Below are positions 1 through 7,663 of a stretch of DNA of 64,000 nucleotides, in pieces; positions within the stretch are counted from its first letter, which is position 1; each line of letters begins with the position of its first letter. The DNA lies in NCBI RefSeq assembly GCF_013387495.1, contig NZ_JABZEE010000021.1, positions 1 through 64,000 of the forward strand, read 5' to 3'. The notes below the pieces were generated by a model that searched no databases, was not told the DNA's origin, and worked only from the letters and a program-made list of their open reading frames with translations. Made by a program: the position numbers and the translations under genes. Origin of the DNA: Streptomyces sp. PKU-EA00015. Lineage in GTDB: Bacteria > Actinomycetota > Actinomycetes > Streptomycetales > Streptomycetaceae.

Positions 1-205
1 CACCCCGCCCCTTTCCGTAACCGGGGCTCCGCCCCGGACCCCGCGCCTCAATCTCCCCCAGACTCCGTCCGGAGGTGTCCCCAGGCGGGGCTGGATTTGC
101 CGCAGGCAAAACAAACCCGTCAGGCGTTTGAGGACACGGCCGAAGGCCGTACGGGGCCTGGGGCGGAGCCCCAGTTCGGGAAGGGGCGGGGTGGGGAAAG
201 GCCCC
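1..205. repeat. Palindromic GC-rich repeat cluster read through as the EcfA linker
   Basis: At least three repeat modules lie nose to tail: a module at about 3-37 (complement of the gcggagccccggtt type), a module at about 40-100 containing the cctcaatct...caggcggggctgg type, and a gcggagcccc...ggggcggggtggggaaa module at about 160-200. Close relatives occur at 2215-2290, 33340-33385 and 39490-39540. Such repeats normally sit between genes. Here the transporter ATPase frame stays open through all of them, so they encode a Pro/Gly/Arg-rich linker. Confidence 0.7.
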
Positions 206-1018
206 CGCCAGGCGCTCCCGCAGGCCCCCCGACGCGCGGCGAGCGTCGCGGACGGAGAGCGGCACGGGGGACCAGCCCGCCGCGCGGCCGAGTGCGACCA
301 CCGGCGGGTGGACCGGGGACACCGCCATCACCGACGCCGGGTCGCCCACCACGGGCGGGAGACCGCGGCCCGGCAGCAGCACCACCCGGTCCGCGTACTG
401 CACCACCCGCTCCAGGCGGTGCTCCGCCATCAGCACCGTCGTGCCCAGGTCGTGCACCAGGCGCTGAAGCACCGCCAGCACCTCCTCCGCCGCCGCCGGG
501 TCCAGCGCGGACGTCGGTTCGTCGAGGACCAGCACCTTCGGGTGCGTGGTCAGCACCGAGCCGATCGCCACCCGCTGCTGCCGGCCCCCGGACAGCGTCG
601 CGATCGGCCGGTCCCGCAGCTCGGCCAGGCCCAGCAGGTCGAGCGTCTCCTCCACCCGGCGGCGCATCACGTCCGGCGCGAGGCCCAGCGACTCCATCCC
701 GTAAGCCAGCTCGTCCTCGACCGTGTCGGTGACGAAGTGCGCGAGCGGGTCCTGGCCCACCGTGCCGACCACGTCGGCGAGTTCACGGGGCCTGTGCGTA
801 CGCGTGTCACGCCCGTCGACCGTCACCCGGCCGCGCAGCGTGCCGCCGGTGAAGTGCGGGACGAGGCCGGACACCGCGTTCAGGAGGGTGGACTTGCCGA
901 CGCCGGACGGGCCGACCAGCAGCACCAGTTCGCCCTCGGGGACCGTCAGGTCCAGGTGCTCCAGCGTCGGCGCGCCGGCATCGCCGTACGTCACCGACAC
1001 GTCCTCGAAGCGGATCAC
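1..1018 (-). CDS. ECF transporter ATPase (EcfA/CbiO type), N-terminal half, cut by window edge
   Basis: ATP-binding subunit that would power the EcfT permease encoded just upstream. The frame from the GTG at 1018 shows a complete ABC domain in about the first 230 residues: Walker A GPSGVGKST (about 36-44), Q-loop region, signature LSGGQQQR, Walker B LVLDEPTSALD and an H-loop in MAEHRLE. No stop codon occurs in this frame down to base 1, so the gene continues outside the window. Double EcfA fusions of about 550 residues are common in Streptomyces, and a second ABC domain is expected to the left (inference). The GTG overlaps the permease stop as GTGA, so translation is probably coupled. The stretch after about residue 250 is low-complexity and is built from genus-specific palindromic repeats read through in frame. 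Confidence 0.85.
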   Translation of the reverse strand, partial: MIRFEDVSVTYGDAGAPTLEHLDLTVPEGELVLLVGPSGVGKSTLLNAVSGLVPHFTGGTLRGRVTVDGRDTRTHRPRELADVVGTVGQDPLAHFVTDTVEDELAYGMESLGLAPDVMRRRVEETLDLLGLAELRDRPIATLSGGRQQRVAIGSVLTTHPKVLVLDEPTSALDPAAAEEVLAVLQRLVHDLGTTVLMAEHRLERVVQYADRVVLLPGRGLPPVVGDPASVMAVSPVHPPVVALGRAAGWSPVPLSVRDARRASGGLRERLAGAFPHPAPSRTGAPPQAPYGLRPCPQTPDGFVLPAANPAPPGDTSGRSLGEIEARGPGRSPGYGKGRG

Positions 1019-2370
1019 GGGGTCGTCTCCTCGGTTCCTGCGGGTACGGGTACGGGTGCGACGAGCGCCGGGAGCAGTCCGATCAGTACCGACAGCGCCG
1101 GCCACAGCGGCAGCGACGGCGCGGCGGGGGGTACGACGCCGGGCAGCAGCGCGTCGGGGTCCACGGCGGCCGCGCGGATCATCAGCACCGCGACGGCCAC
1201 GCCCGACCCGGCCACCAGCCAGGACCGGACACCCCACCGGTCCGGCCGGTAGCGGCTGCGCACCGAGCGCCGACCGCCGAGCCACAGGCCCCCGGCCGCC
1301 GCGAGCAGCCCCGCGGCCAGCAGCGGCACGCCGTACCCGGCGCCCTCCGCCGCCAGCAGCCCGTACGAGCCCCCGCACACGCCGAGGAGTCCGCCGAGCG
1401 TCAGGGCGGTCGTCGTGCGGCGTACCGCCGGCGGGACCTCGGCCGTGCGCCCGTAGCCGCGGGCGTCCATCGACGCGGCGACGGCGACCGAGCGCTCCAA
1501 GGCGCCCTCCAGCACCGGCAGTCCGATCTGTGCGACGGCCCGGACGCCCCCCGTCAAACGCCCGCGCAGACGCCGCGCGGTGCGCAGGCGCAGCACGTCC
1601 GCGACCATGTTCGGGGCGAACGTCATGGCGACGACGACGGCGACACCTGCCTCGTACAGCGCGCCGGGCAGCGACTTGAGCAGCCGGGCCGGGTTCGCGA
1701 GGGAGTTGGCGGCGCCGAGGCAGATGAGGAGGGTGGCCAGCTTGGCCCCGTCGTACAGCGCGAACAGCAGCTGCTCCCCGGTCACGCGCCCGCCGGCACG
1801 GATGCCGTCGGCCCAGCCGGGCAGGGGCACCTCGGGCAGCGTGAACAGGACGTGCGTGCCGGGGACGGGGGAGCCGAGCGCGACGGAGAAGACGACGCGT
1901 ACGGCCACGACGAAGAGCCCGAGCCTGACGAACGCGCCGTAGGACCGTGCCCAGGGCGCGTCCGTGCGCCGGGTGGCGACGACGTAGCCGGCGACGCCGA
2001 CGAGCAGGCCGAGGAGCAGCGGATTGGTGGTGCGCGAGGCGGCGGTCGCGAGCCCGAGGGCCCAGAGCCACCAGGCCCCGGCATGCAGGGAGTTGCCGCG
2101 GTCGGCGAGGGGCGCGCGCAGCGCGCGGGCCGCGCGGAGCGCGGCGCCCTCGGCGGGGTGCGCGTTGCCCTCGCCGGGCGCGCTCGACCGTCCAGCGCCC
2201 TTGCCGGGGCTCTGCTCCGGGCCCCGCGCCTCAACCTCCCCCGGACCCCGTCCGGGGGTGCCCCCAGGCGGGGCTGGGTCTGCCTCGAGCGACGGCGAGG
2301 CCGGGGGTGTCGCAGGCGGTGCCGGGGTCGCCCGTTCGGACGCCCCGGTGCGCGACCCGTCGCCCGTCAT
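1015..2370 (-). CDS. ECF transporter transmembrane subunit (EcfT)
   Basis: Membrane coupling subunit of an energy-coupling-factor transporter, 451 residues. The EcfT hallmark is seen as SMDARGYGR, following the phrase ERSVAVAA, within a helical C-terminal half. Several hydrophobic segments follow the first hundred residues (for example around WWLWALGLA, LLLGLLVGVAGYVV and VLIGLLPALVAPV). The ATG at 2370 overlaps the preceding stop as ATGA, and the stop overlaps the next gene's GTG, so the genes are tightly coupled. The first ~95 residues are hydrophilic and unusual for EcfT: part of them is encoded by the dispersed repeat at 2215-2290. The substrate is inferred to be cobalamin or a corrinoid from the riboswitch; no S component is visible in the window. 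Confidence 0.85.
   Translation of the reverse strand: MTGDGSRTGASERATPAPPATPPASPSLEADPAPPGGTPGRGPGEVEARGPEQSPGKGAGRSSAPGEGNAHPAEGAALRAARALRAPLADRGNSLHAGAWWLWALGLATAASRTTNPLLLGLLVGVAGYVVATRRTDAPWARSYGAFVRLGLFVVAVRVVFSVALGSPVPGTHVLFTLPEVPLPGWADGIRAGGRVTGEQLLFALYDGAKLATLLICLGAANSLANPARLLKSLPGALYEAGVAVVVAMTFAPNMVADVLRLRTARRLRGRLTGGVRAVAQIGLPVLEGALERSVAVAASMDARGYGRTAEVPPAVRRTTTALTLGGLLGVCGGSYGLLAAEGAGYGVPLLAAGLLAAAGGLWLGGRRSVRSRYRPDRWGVRSWLVAGSGVAVAVLMIRAAAVDPDALLPGVVPPAAPSLPLWPALSVLIGLLPALVAPVPVPAGTEETTP
2215..2290. repeat. Palindromic repeat translated in the EcfT N terminus
   Basis: This stretch is a close copy of the module at about 40-115 (shared core accccgtccgg, ccccaggcggggctgg). Read on the minus strand in the EcfT frame it encodes ADPAPPGGTPGR followed by GEVEARGP. 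The copy in the ATPase gene encodes ANPAPPGDTSGR followed by GEIEARGP, so orientation and frame are the same. Confidence 0.75.
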
Positions 2371-3008
2371 CGTCCGCGGCGGCGGGACTGCCACAGCGCT
2401 GCCGCACCCAGGGCCAGGACCGCCGCGATGCCCGCGAACACGCCCACCGACGGGCCGCCGCCGTCGTTCCCCGCGGAGTCGGGCCGCGTCGTCGGTGCGG
2501 GTTCGTTCGCCGAGACCTGTTCTCCGCACCCCGACTTCGGGTAACCGGAGATCGCGCAGAGCAGCGCCTCGCTGTTGTACCGCAGCGGCTTCGCCACCCG
2601 CGCCAGCGCCTCCGCCGCCGTCGCGTCCGGCGCCACCCGCGCGCACGCGGTGCGCCGCGCGGGCGGCCGCTCGCCCTGCGGGGCGTCCTTCGGCGTGCCG
2701 AAGTCGACGACGAGCGCCACCCGCTTCGTGCCGTTCTCCGCGGGCGTCCGCGCGCAGATCGCCGCGAAGTCGGGGGCGGTGCGCGGCTGCGCCGAGTCCC
2801 CGCTGTCCTCGCTGACCGAGAAGCGGAAGCCGGTCACGGACCCGTCCGCGGGGCGCGCCGTGGCCGGGCCCTCGGTGGCGTACGTCCATGTCCCGCCGCT
2901 GCTCTGCCAGAACGACCAGTAGCGGTACCCCGCCGCCTGCGCGGGCGCCGTGCCGGCGACCGCGAGGAGCGCGGCGAGCCCGAGGAGGACGAGGAAGCGG
3001 GCGCGCAT
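2367..3008 (-). CDS. Secreted, C-terminally anchored protein of the riboswitch operon (SCO2322-family-like)
   Basis: 213 residues. It has a Sec signal peptide (MRARFLVLLGLAALLAVAG, cleavage near AQA|AG). An aromatic-rich segment (GYRYWSFWQSSGGTWTYATEG) follows, then a globular region with two Cys pairs and a C-terminal helix (VGVFAGIAAVLALGAAAL) ending in WQSRRRGR. That layout puts the body outside the cell and tethered to the membrane. It overlaps the toroid gene by one base (TGATG) and the permease gene by four (ATGA). I recall this as a Streptomyces family without a defined biochemical role. The context suggests a partner in corrinoid capture (inference). Confidence 0.8.
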   Translation of the reverse strand: MRARFLVLLGLAALLAVAGTAPAQAAGYRYWSFWQSSGGTWTYATEGPATARPADGSVTGFRFSVSEDSGDSAQPRTAPDFAAICARTPAENGTKRVALVVDFGTPKDAPQGERPPARRTACARVAPDATAAEALARVAKPLRYNSEALLCAISGYPKSGCGEQVSANEPAPTTRPDSAGNDGGGPSVGVFAGIAAVLALGAAALWQSRRRGR

Positions 3009-4240
3009 CAGAGCCGGTTCTTCCTGCGGCCGCTGAACAGGAAGCCGACGCCGACCGCCGCCACGAAGAACACGCCCACGAGCCACCACGTGGACATGGA
3101 GGACGCGGACTCGTCCGACGTCCCGTCCTTCGTCTCCGCGCCGGCGGAGAAGTCACCCGACGAGGGCGCCGGACCCGTCGCGTTCAGGGCCGCCACCAGG
3201 TCCGTGGAGCCGAACTTCCTCGGGTCGGTCCCCGTGGCGTGAGCGGCGAAGATCAGCTGGGCGTACGCGGCCGGGCCGTTCTCCTTCGCCCAGGCCGCCG
3301 CGTTCTCCCGGAGCCACCGGAGCGGCTTCTTCGTCTGCGCGGTCATGCCCTGTGCGGACAGGGCGACGACGGCGTCCGCCGTGTTCCCGAAGTCCGGCCG
3401 GGGCGCACTGTCCTCGGCGCCCGGCATCGGCGGCGTGTCGAAGTGGCCGGACTTCGCGAGCCCCTCGGCGAGGTACGCCGCGCCGTTGTGTCCCGCGTCC
3501 GCGACGTTCCTCGCCTTCTGGCACACCGCGTCCTCGCGGTCCTCGGCGCGCGCGGTGGCGACCATGCCGCTGTTGTTCGCGGCGAGCACCGCGGCGGCCG
3601 TGGAGTCGGCGACGACGCCGGGGGTGCCGGTCTGGTAGACGAACGCGCCGCCGTCCTTGCCGCCGCACGGCTTCGCGAACGTCAGCAGCGCGTCGTACGG
3701 GGTCTTGCCGCTCTGCGAGGTCACGCGCACCGGGTGGTCGCCGGCCGCGTGCAGGGCGCCGATGACGACCGAGGTGGAGTTCGCGTCGCTGGCCCCGCCC
3801 GGGTTGTAGCCCCAGCCGCCGTCCTCGTTCTGGACGGACCGCAGCCACGCGGTCGTCTTCGACACCACGTGGGTGCGGTCGCCCAGCGCGACGAGCGCCT
3901 GCACGGCCGCCGCGCTCGCGTTGGTGTCGCGCGGGAGCTTCGGATCGCACGCCTTCGCCGCGTCCGCGCGGTAGGAGGGGAATCCGCCGTCGGCGCACTG
4001 CTGACCGGTCAGGAAGTCGACGGCCCTGTCCGCGGGCCGGACCCCGACCGCGTCCTGGGCGAGCAGCGCCAGCGACTGCCGCCACACGCCGTCGTACGTC
4101 GGGTCGCCCTTGCCGTACAGACCGGACGGCAGCACGGCCGACGGCGTCGGGGACGGCGCGGCGGCGGCCGCCGGGGCGGCCGGCGTGCCGAGCACGGCGG
4201 ACACGGCGAGCGCGATGGCGCCGCGGCGGACGGTGGTCAT
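3008..4240 (-). CDS. Secreted, anchored alpha/alpha-toroid (prenyltransferase/squalene-cyclase-fold) protein, B12-riboswitch controlled
   Basis: 410 residues. A signal peptide ends near TPAAPAAAAAP and a C-terminal anchor is formed by STWWLVGVFFVAAVGVGFLF followed by SGRRKNRL. Between them are repeated helical-toroid motifs of the QW type (QQCADGGFPSY, QNEDGGWGYNPGG followed by SDANSTSVV). There is no DxDD cyclase motif, so terpene cyclisation is unlikely. The first gene after the cobalamin riboswitch, it is followed without a gap by the second anchored protein and the ECF genes. Animal intrinsic factor and transcobalamin also use an alpha6/alpha6 toroid to bind cobalamin. A surface corrinoid-binding role is therefore a good inference but unproven. 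The start at 4240 has an AGGAGAGG ribosome site. Confidence 0.8.
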   Translation of the reverse strand: MTTVRRGAIALAVSAVLGTPAAPAAAAAPSPTPSAVLPSGLYGKGDPTYDGVWRQSLALLAQDAVGVRPADRAVDFLTGQQCADGGFPSYRADAAKACDPKLPRDTNASAAAVQALVALGDRTHVVSKTTAWLRSVQNEDGGWGYNPGGASDANSTSVVIGALHAAGDHPVRVTSQSGKTPYDALLTFAKPCGGKDGGAFVYQTGTPGVVADSTAAAVLAANNSGMVATARAEDREDAVCQKARNVADAGHNGAAYLAEGLAKSGHFDTPPMPGAEDSAPRPDFGNTADAVVALSAQGMTAQTKKPLRWLRENAAAWAKENGPAAYAQLIFAAHATGTDPRKFGSTDLVAALNATGPAPSSGDFSAGAETKDGTSDESASSMSTWWLVGVFFVAAVGVGFLFSGRRKNRL

Positions 4241-4330
4241 GGCGTACTGCCTCTCCTGTGGCTCCGGATTCCGGTTCCGGGCACGGGAAGACGCACCGGG
4301 GCTCCGGCTCCGTATGCCTCGACGGTGCCG

Positions 4331-4353
4331 GTCACCGGCGGGGCGCCGGTGAC
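4331..4353 (-). terminator. Strong GC hairpin in the riboswitch leader (candidate expression-platform stem)
   Basis: Perfect 10-bp arms (gtcaccggcg / cgccggtgac) around a 3-base loop, lying between the aptamer and the first gene. No U tract follows, as is usual in Streptomyces. It may be the attenuator stem, or it may compete with an antiterminator. Confidence 0.5.
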
Positions 4354-4378
4354 ACGAGCCGGTCACGACCGCGTACGA

Positions 4379-4490
4379 GGCATTCCGACTTGCCACCCGG
4401 TGGTGGCTCACGGTTGCGGGGTCAGTGCCGGATTCGCACCGGCTTCCCCCCGTACGGGCAATGATGACGACGCCGCCACTCTACCGGCCG
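4379..4490 (-). promoter_or_regulatory. Adenosylcobalamin riboswitch
   Basis: Read on the minus strand, the region shows the core in order: GGTGCGAATCC (4440-4430), CACTGACCCCGC, GCAACCGTGA (4417-4408), a short hairpin with GCCACC and GGTGGC arms, then AAGTCGGAATGCC (B12-box equivalent, ending about 4379). A candidate -10 TAGAGT at 4483-4478 places the transcript start near 4471. The leader to the ATG at 4240 is then about 230 nt. In this class, high coenzyme B12 switches expression off, so the operon should be induced when B12 is scarce. Confidence 0.9.
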
Positions 4491-4516
4491 GTCACTTGGG
4501 CGGGACGGGGCCCGGG

Positions 4517-5551
4517 TCACACCGCGACGTACCGCGCGGGCGCGCTGCCGGGCACCTCCTCCGCCCGGCCCAGCTTCACCAGCCGCCGCAGATGCGACTC
4601 GGCCTCGGAGACCGCGATGGTGCGGGAGCCGTACGGGATCTCGGCCCAGGGCCTGTTCCACTCCATCAGCTCCGCGACCTGCCAGGGCGTGAGCGGCGTC
4701 GACAGCAGGCGCAGCAGCCCGGCGAGCCGCTCCTCGTGGTGGGCGAGCAGCTCCCGCACACGGCCCGTCGCGTCGGTGAAGGCGTACTGGTGGGCGGGGA
4801 GCACCTCGGCGACGCCGAGCCGGCCGACGCGTTCGAGGGAGTCGAGGTAGTCGCCGAGTGGATCGGTGACGGTGTCGTCGTCCGGGTCCTCGTACAGCCC
4901 GATGTGCGGGGTGATGCCGGGCAGCAGGTGGTCCCCGGAGAAGAGCCGGCCGTGCCCGGGGCGCCGTGCCGGGTGGTCCTCCTCCAGGTGCAGGCAGACA
5001 TGGCCGGGGGTGTGGCCGGGCGTCCACACGGCGCGCAGCCGGCGGCCCGCGAGGCCGAGCAGTTCGCCGGGGACGATCTCGCGGTCGGGCAGGGCGGCGC
5101 GCAGTCCGGGCAGCCGTCCGCCGCCCGTGGCCCGCGCGGCGCGCAGCGGGGCCAGGTGGTCCTCGGGCGCCCCGGCCCGCTCCAGCTTGTCGGTCAGATA
5201 GGCGAGCCACATACCCGGTTCGGCCTCGCGGGTGCGGCGGACGACGGCGGCGTCGGCGGCGTGCATCGCGATCCACGCCCCGGACGCCTCACGGACGCGT
5301 CCGGACAGCCCGTGGTGGTCGGGGTGGTGGTGGGTGACGATCACGCCGTGGATCTCGGCGGCCGAGGTTCCGCACGCCTCGAGTCCGGCGGTGAGCGTGT
5401 GCCAGGAGTGGGGGTCGTCCCAGCCCGTGTCGACGAGTACCGGGCCCCGGTCGGTCTCGAGGAGGTGGACCACCGTGTGGCCGAGAGGATTGTCGGGAAT
5501 CGGGACGCGGAGGGACCGTACGCCGCCTCCGTGGTCGGTCACCTGCGTCAT
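4517..5551 (-). CDS. Metallo-beta-lactamase-fold hydrolase
   Basis: 344 residues. The zinc motif HHHPDHHG lies at about 74-81 and further metal ligands in TPGHTPGHV and FSGDHLL. The C-terminal third (TPWQVAELMEW ... ESHLRRLVKLGRAEE) looks like the winged-helix tail seen in LACTB2-like MBL hydrolases. Substrate unknown; glyoxalase II-like thioesterase or lactonase activity are both possible. It is transcribed divergently from the aldehyde dehydrogenase, and the palindrome at 5605-5618 sits just upstream of a candidate -10 on this strand. Its stop lies about 30 nt from the B12 riboswitch promoter, but it is not part of that operon. Confidence 0.85.
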   Translation of the reverse strand: MTQVTDHGGGVRSLRVPIPDNPLGHTVVHLLETDRGPVLVDTGWDDPHSWHTLTAGLEACGTSAAEIHGVIVTHHHPDHHGLSGRVREASGAWIAMHAADAAVVRRTREAEPGMWLAYLTDKLERAGAPEDHLAPLRAARATGGGRLPGLRAALPDREIVPGELLGLAGRRLRAVWTPGHTPGHVCLHLEEDHPARRPGHGRLFSGDHLLPGITPHIGLYEDPDDDTVTDPLGDYLDSLERVGRLGVAEVLPAHQYAFTDATGRVRELLAHHEERLAGLLRLLSTPLTPWQVAELMEWNRPWAEIPYGSRTIAVSEAESHLRRLVKLGRAEEVPGSAPARYVAV

Positions 5552-5596
5552 GGAGTTTCATCTCCCGTCCGCCCGAGGGCTGTTGCCCGTCCGTCG

Positions 5597-5618
5597 ACTA
5601 TAACGAGAACCGGTTCTC
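5597..5618. promoter_or_regulatory. Palindromic operator overlapping the MBL-gene promoter
   Basis: A perfect 14-bp palindrome, GAGAACCGGTTCTC (5605-5618), lies directly upstream of TATAGT on the minus strand (5602-5597), a candidate -10 for the gene starting at 5551. Its core AACnnGTT is that of the KstR box (TnnAACnnGTTnnA), but the outer T/A are replaced by G/C. It could be a variant site for the TetR protein at 9141-9785 or the site of another regulator. Confidence 0.55.
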
Positions 5619-5721
5619 ATGGTTGCCCTGGTCTCCTGCCTCTGGGGGACCGGGTGCGGGGGTGGGTGCCGGCCGGCGTCGCGGCCGGTGGCCGGTCCCC
5701 ACCCGTGGACTCCTGGAACAG

Positions 5722-5737
5722 GAACTGGTATCAGTTC
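5722..5737. promoter_or_regulatory. Inverted repeat upstream of the aldehyde dehydrogenase
   Basis: GAACTG-gtat-CAGTTC lies about 70 nt before the dehydrogenase start, in the divergent intergenic region. It is a likely regulator site, but no cognate regulator gene is adjacent. Confidence 0.45.
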
Positions 5738-5805
5738 TGAAGCACCGTCAGATACGGCGTGGGCCACGGCGCCGGAGACGGCCGGCCCAGTGGGAGGCAG
5801 CGGTC

Positions 5806-7275
5806 ATGACCGACTTCCAGGAGTACCGACAACTGTTCATCGGCGGCCGGCCGGCCGATCCGCTCGGGAGCGACACCATCGACGTCGTCTCCCCGCACAC
5901 CGAAGAGGTCATCGGCCGCGTCCCGCACGCCTCGCGCGCGGACGTCGACCGGGCCGTCGCCGTCGCGCGCCGCGCCTTCGACGAGGGGCCCTGGCCCCGG
6001 ATGTCCCTCGGCGAACGCATCGAGGTCGTCTCCCGGATCAAGGACGCGATCGCCGTACGCCACGAGGAGATCGCCCGCTGCATCAGCGCGCAGAACGGCT
6101 CCCCGTACTCCTGGAGCGTCCTCGCCCAGGCCCTCGGCGCGATGATGGTGTGGGACGCGGCCATAGCGGTCGCCCGCGGCTTCGTCCACGAGGAGCACCG
6201 CGACGGCGTCCTCGGCCCGGTGCTGGTGCGCCGCGAGCCCGTCGGTGTCGTCGCGGCCGTCGTCCCGTGGAACGTCCCGCAGTTCACCGCCGCCGCCAAA
6301 CTCGGCCCGGCGCTCCTCGCGGGCTGCACCGCGGTCCTCAAGCCGTCGCCCGAGTCGCCGCTCGACGCCTACCTCCTCGGCGAGATCGCGCAGGAGGCCG
6401 GGCTGCCGGAGGGCGTGCTGTCGATCCTGCCCGCGGACCGGGAGGTGAGCGAGTACCTCGTCGGCCACCCCGGTGTCGACAAGGTGTCCTTCACCGGCTC
6501 GGTCGCGGCCGGCAAGCGCGTCATGGAGGTCGCCTCCCGCAACCTCACCCGCGTCACCCTGGAGCTCGGCGGCAAGTCGGCGGCCGTGATCCTGCCCGAC
6601 GCGGATCTCGCGGGCGCCGTCGCCGGGATCGTCCCGGCCGCGTGGATGAACAACGGACAGGCGTGCGTGGCCCAGACCCGTATCCTCGCGCCGCGCAGCC
6701 GGTACGACGAGATCGCCGAGGCGTTCGCCGCGGCGGCCTGCGAGCTGGTCGTCGGCGACCCGCTGGACGCGGCCACCCAGGTCGGGCCGCTGGTCGCCGA
6801 ACGCCAGCAACGGCGCTCGCTCGACTACATCCGCGTCGGCCAGGAAGAGGGCGCCAAGATCCTCAGCGGCGGCGGACGTCCGGCCCACCTGGACCGCGGC
6901 TGGTACGTGGAGCCGACCCTCTTCGGCGGCGTCGACAACTCCATGCGCATCGCCCGCGAGGAGATCTTCGGCCCGGTGATCTGCCTGCTGCCCTACGGCG
7001 ACGAGGACGAGGCCGCCGCGATCGCGAACGACTCCGACTACGGGCTCAGCGGCAGCGTGTGGACCTCCGACGTCGAGCACGGCATCGACTTCGCGCGTCG
7101 CGTGAGGACGGGCACGTACAACGTCAACACCTTCAGCCTCGACATGCTCGGACCGTTCGGCGGCTACAAGAACTCCGGTCTCGGGCGCGAGTTCGGGCCC
7201 GAGGGGTACGGGGCGTACCTGGAGCACAAGATGATCCACCTGCCCGCCGGATGGGAGGCGCGGGCCGATGGGTGA
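5806..7275 (+). CDS. NAD(P)-dependent aldehyde dehydrogenase
   Basis: 489 residues, the standard ALDH length. It oxidises an aldehyde to the acid. Visible features are the cofactor-fold phrase VPWNVPQF, FTGSVAAGK (229-237), the general base in LELGGKS (Glu253) and the nucleophile in NNGQACVA (Cys287). The C-terminal oligomerisation region (FGGYKNSGLGREFG) is also present. The ferredoxin gene overlaps its stop, so the pair is co-translated. An ALDH plus 3Fe-4S ferredoxin pair often serves a P450-type or steroid/terpenoid oxidation pathway; no P450 is present here. The substrate is unknown. Confidence 0.9.
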   Translation: MTDFQEYRQLFIGGRPADPLGSDTIDVVSPHTEEVIGRVPHASRADVDRAVAVARRAFDEGPWPRMSLGERIEVVSRIKDAIAVRHEEIARCISAQNGSPYSWSVLAQALGAMMVWDAAIAVARGFVHEEHRDGVLGPVLVRREPVGVVAAVVPWNVPQFTAAAKLGPALLAGCTAVLKPSPESPLDAYLLGEIAQEAGLPEGVLSILPADREVSEYLVGHPGVDKVSFTGSVAAGKRVMEVASRNLTRVTLELGGKSAAVILPDADLAGAVAGIVPAAWMNNGQACVAQTRILAPRSRYDEIAEAFAAAACELVVGDPLDAATQVGPLVAERQQRRSLDYIRVGQEEGAKILSGGGRPAHLDRGWYVEPTLFGGVDNSMRIAREEIFGPVICLLPYGDEDEAAAIANDSDYGLSGSVWTSDVEHGIDFARRVRTGTYNVNTFSLDMLGPFGGYKNSGLGREFGPEGYGAYLEHKMIHLPAGWEARADG

Positions 7276-7501
7276 CCGCTGGCGCGTCGAGGTGGACCGG
7301 GGCGTGTGCATCGGCTCGGGCATGTGCGTGGGCCACGCCCCTGACGGCTTCCGGCTCGACACCGCGCGGCAGTCGCATCCGCGCGCCGAGGCGGCGGACG
7401 CGAGCGAGGAGGTCCTGGCCGCGGCCGAGAACTGCCCCGTGGAGGCGATCACGATCACGTTGCCGGACAGCGGCGAGACGGTCTTCCCGCCGGAGGACTG
7501 A
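7268..7501 (+). CDS. 3Fe-4S ferredoxin
   Basis: 77 residues. Electron carrier with the Streptomyces 3Fe-4S pattern CIGSGMC (CxxxxxC, one Cys of the 4Fe type missing) and the distal ENCPVEAI. It typically delivers electrons to cytochrome P450s. The start overlaps the aldehyde dehydrogenase stop (ATGGGTGA), so expression is coupled. Its redox partner is not encoded in the window. Confidence 0.9.
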   Translation: MGDRWRVEVDRGVCIGSGMCVGHAPDGFRLDTARQSHPRAEAADASEEVLAAAENCPVEAITITLPDSGETVFPPED

Positions 7502-7663
7502 CCACCGTGTCCGGGTGCCCGGCGGATCGCGGCACGGACCCGGCCCGCTCCCCGCAGCCCGGCCGCAAGGTGCTCCCACCGGGCCGTCCGACCCGGCTCC
7601 GCCGGAAACCCGCTGGGTAGGGTGGGCGCGACAGCACACCGCGAACCGGAACGAGGAGCAGAC

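Noticed and set aside
1015..3156. Single 713-codon frame spanning EcfT and the upstream gene
   Set aside because: The upstream part is the wrong frame of the anchored-protein gene. The EcfT protein begins at the ATG at 2370, overlapping that gene's stop.
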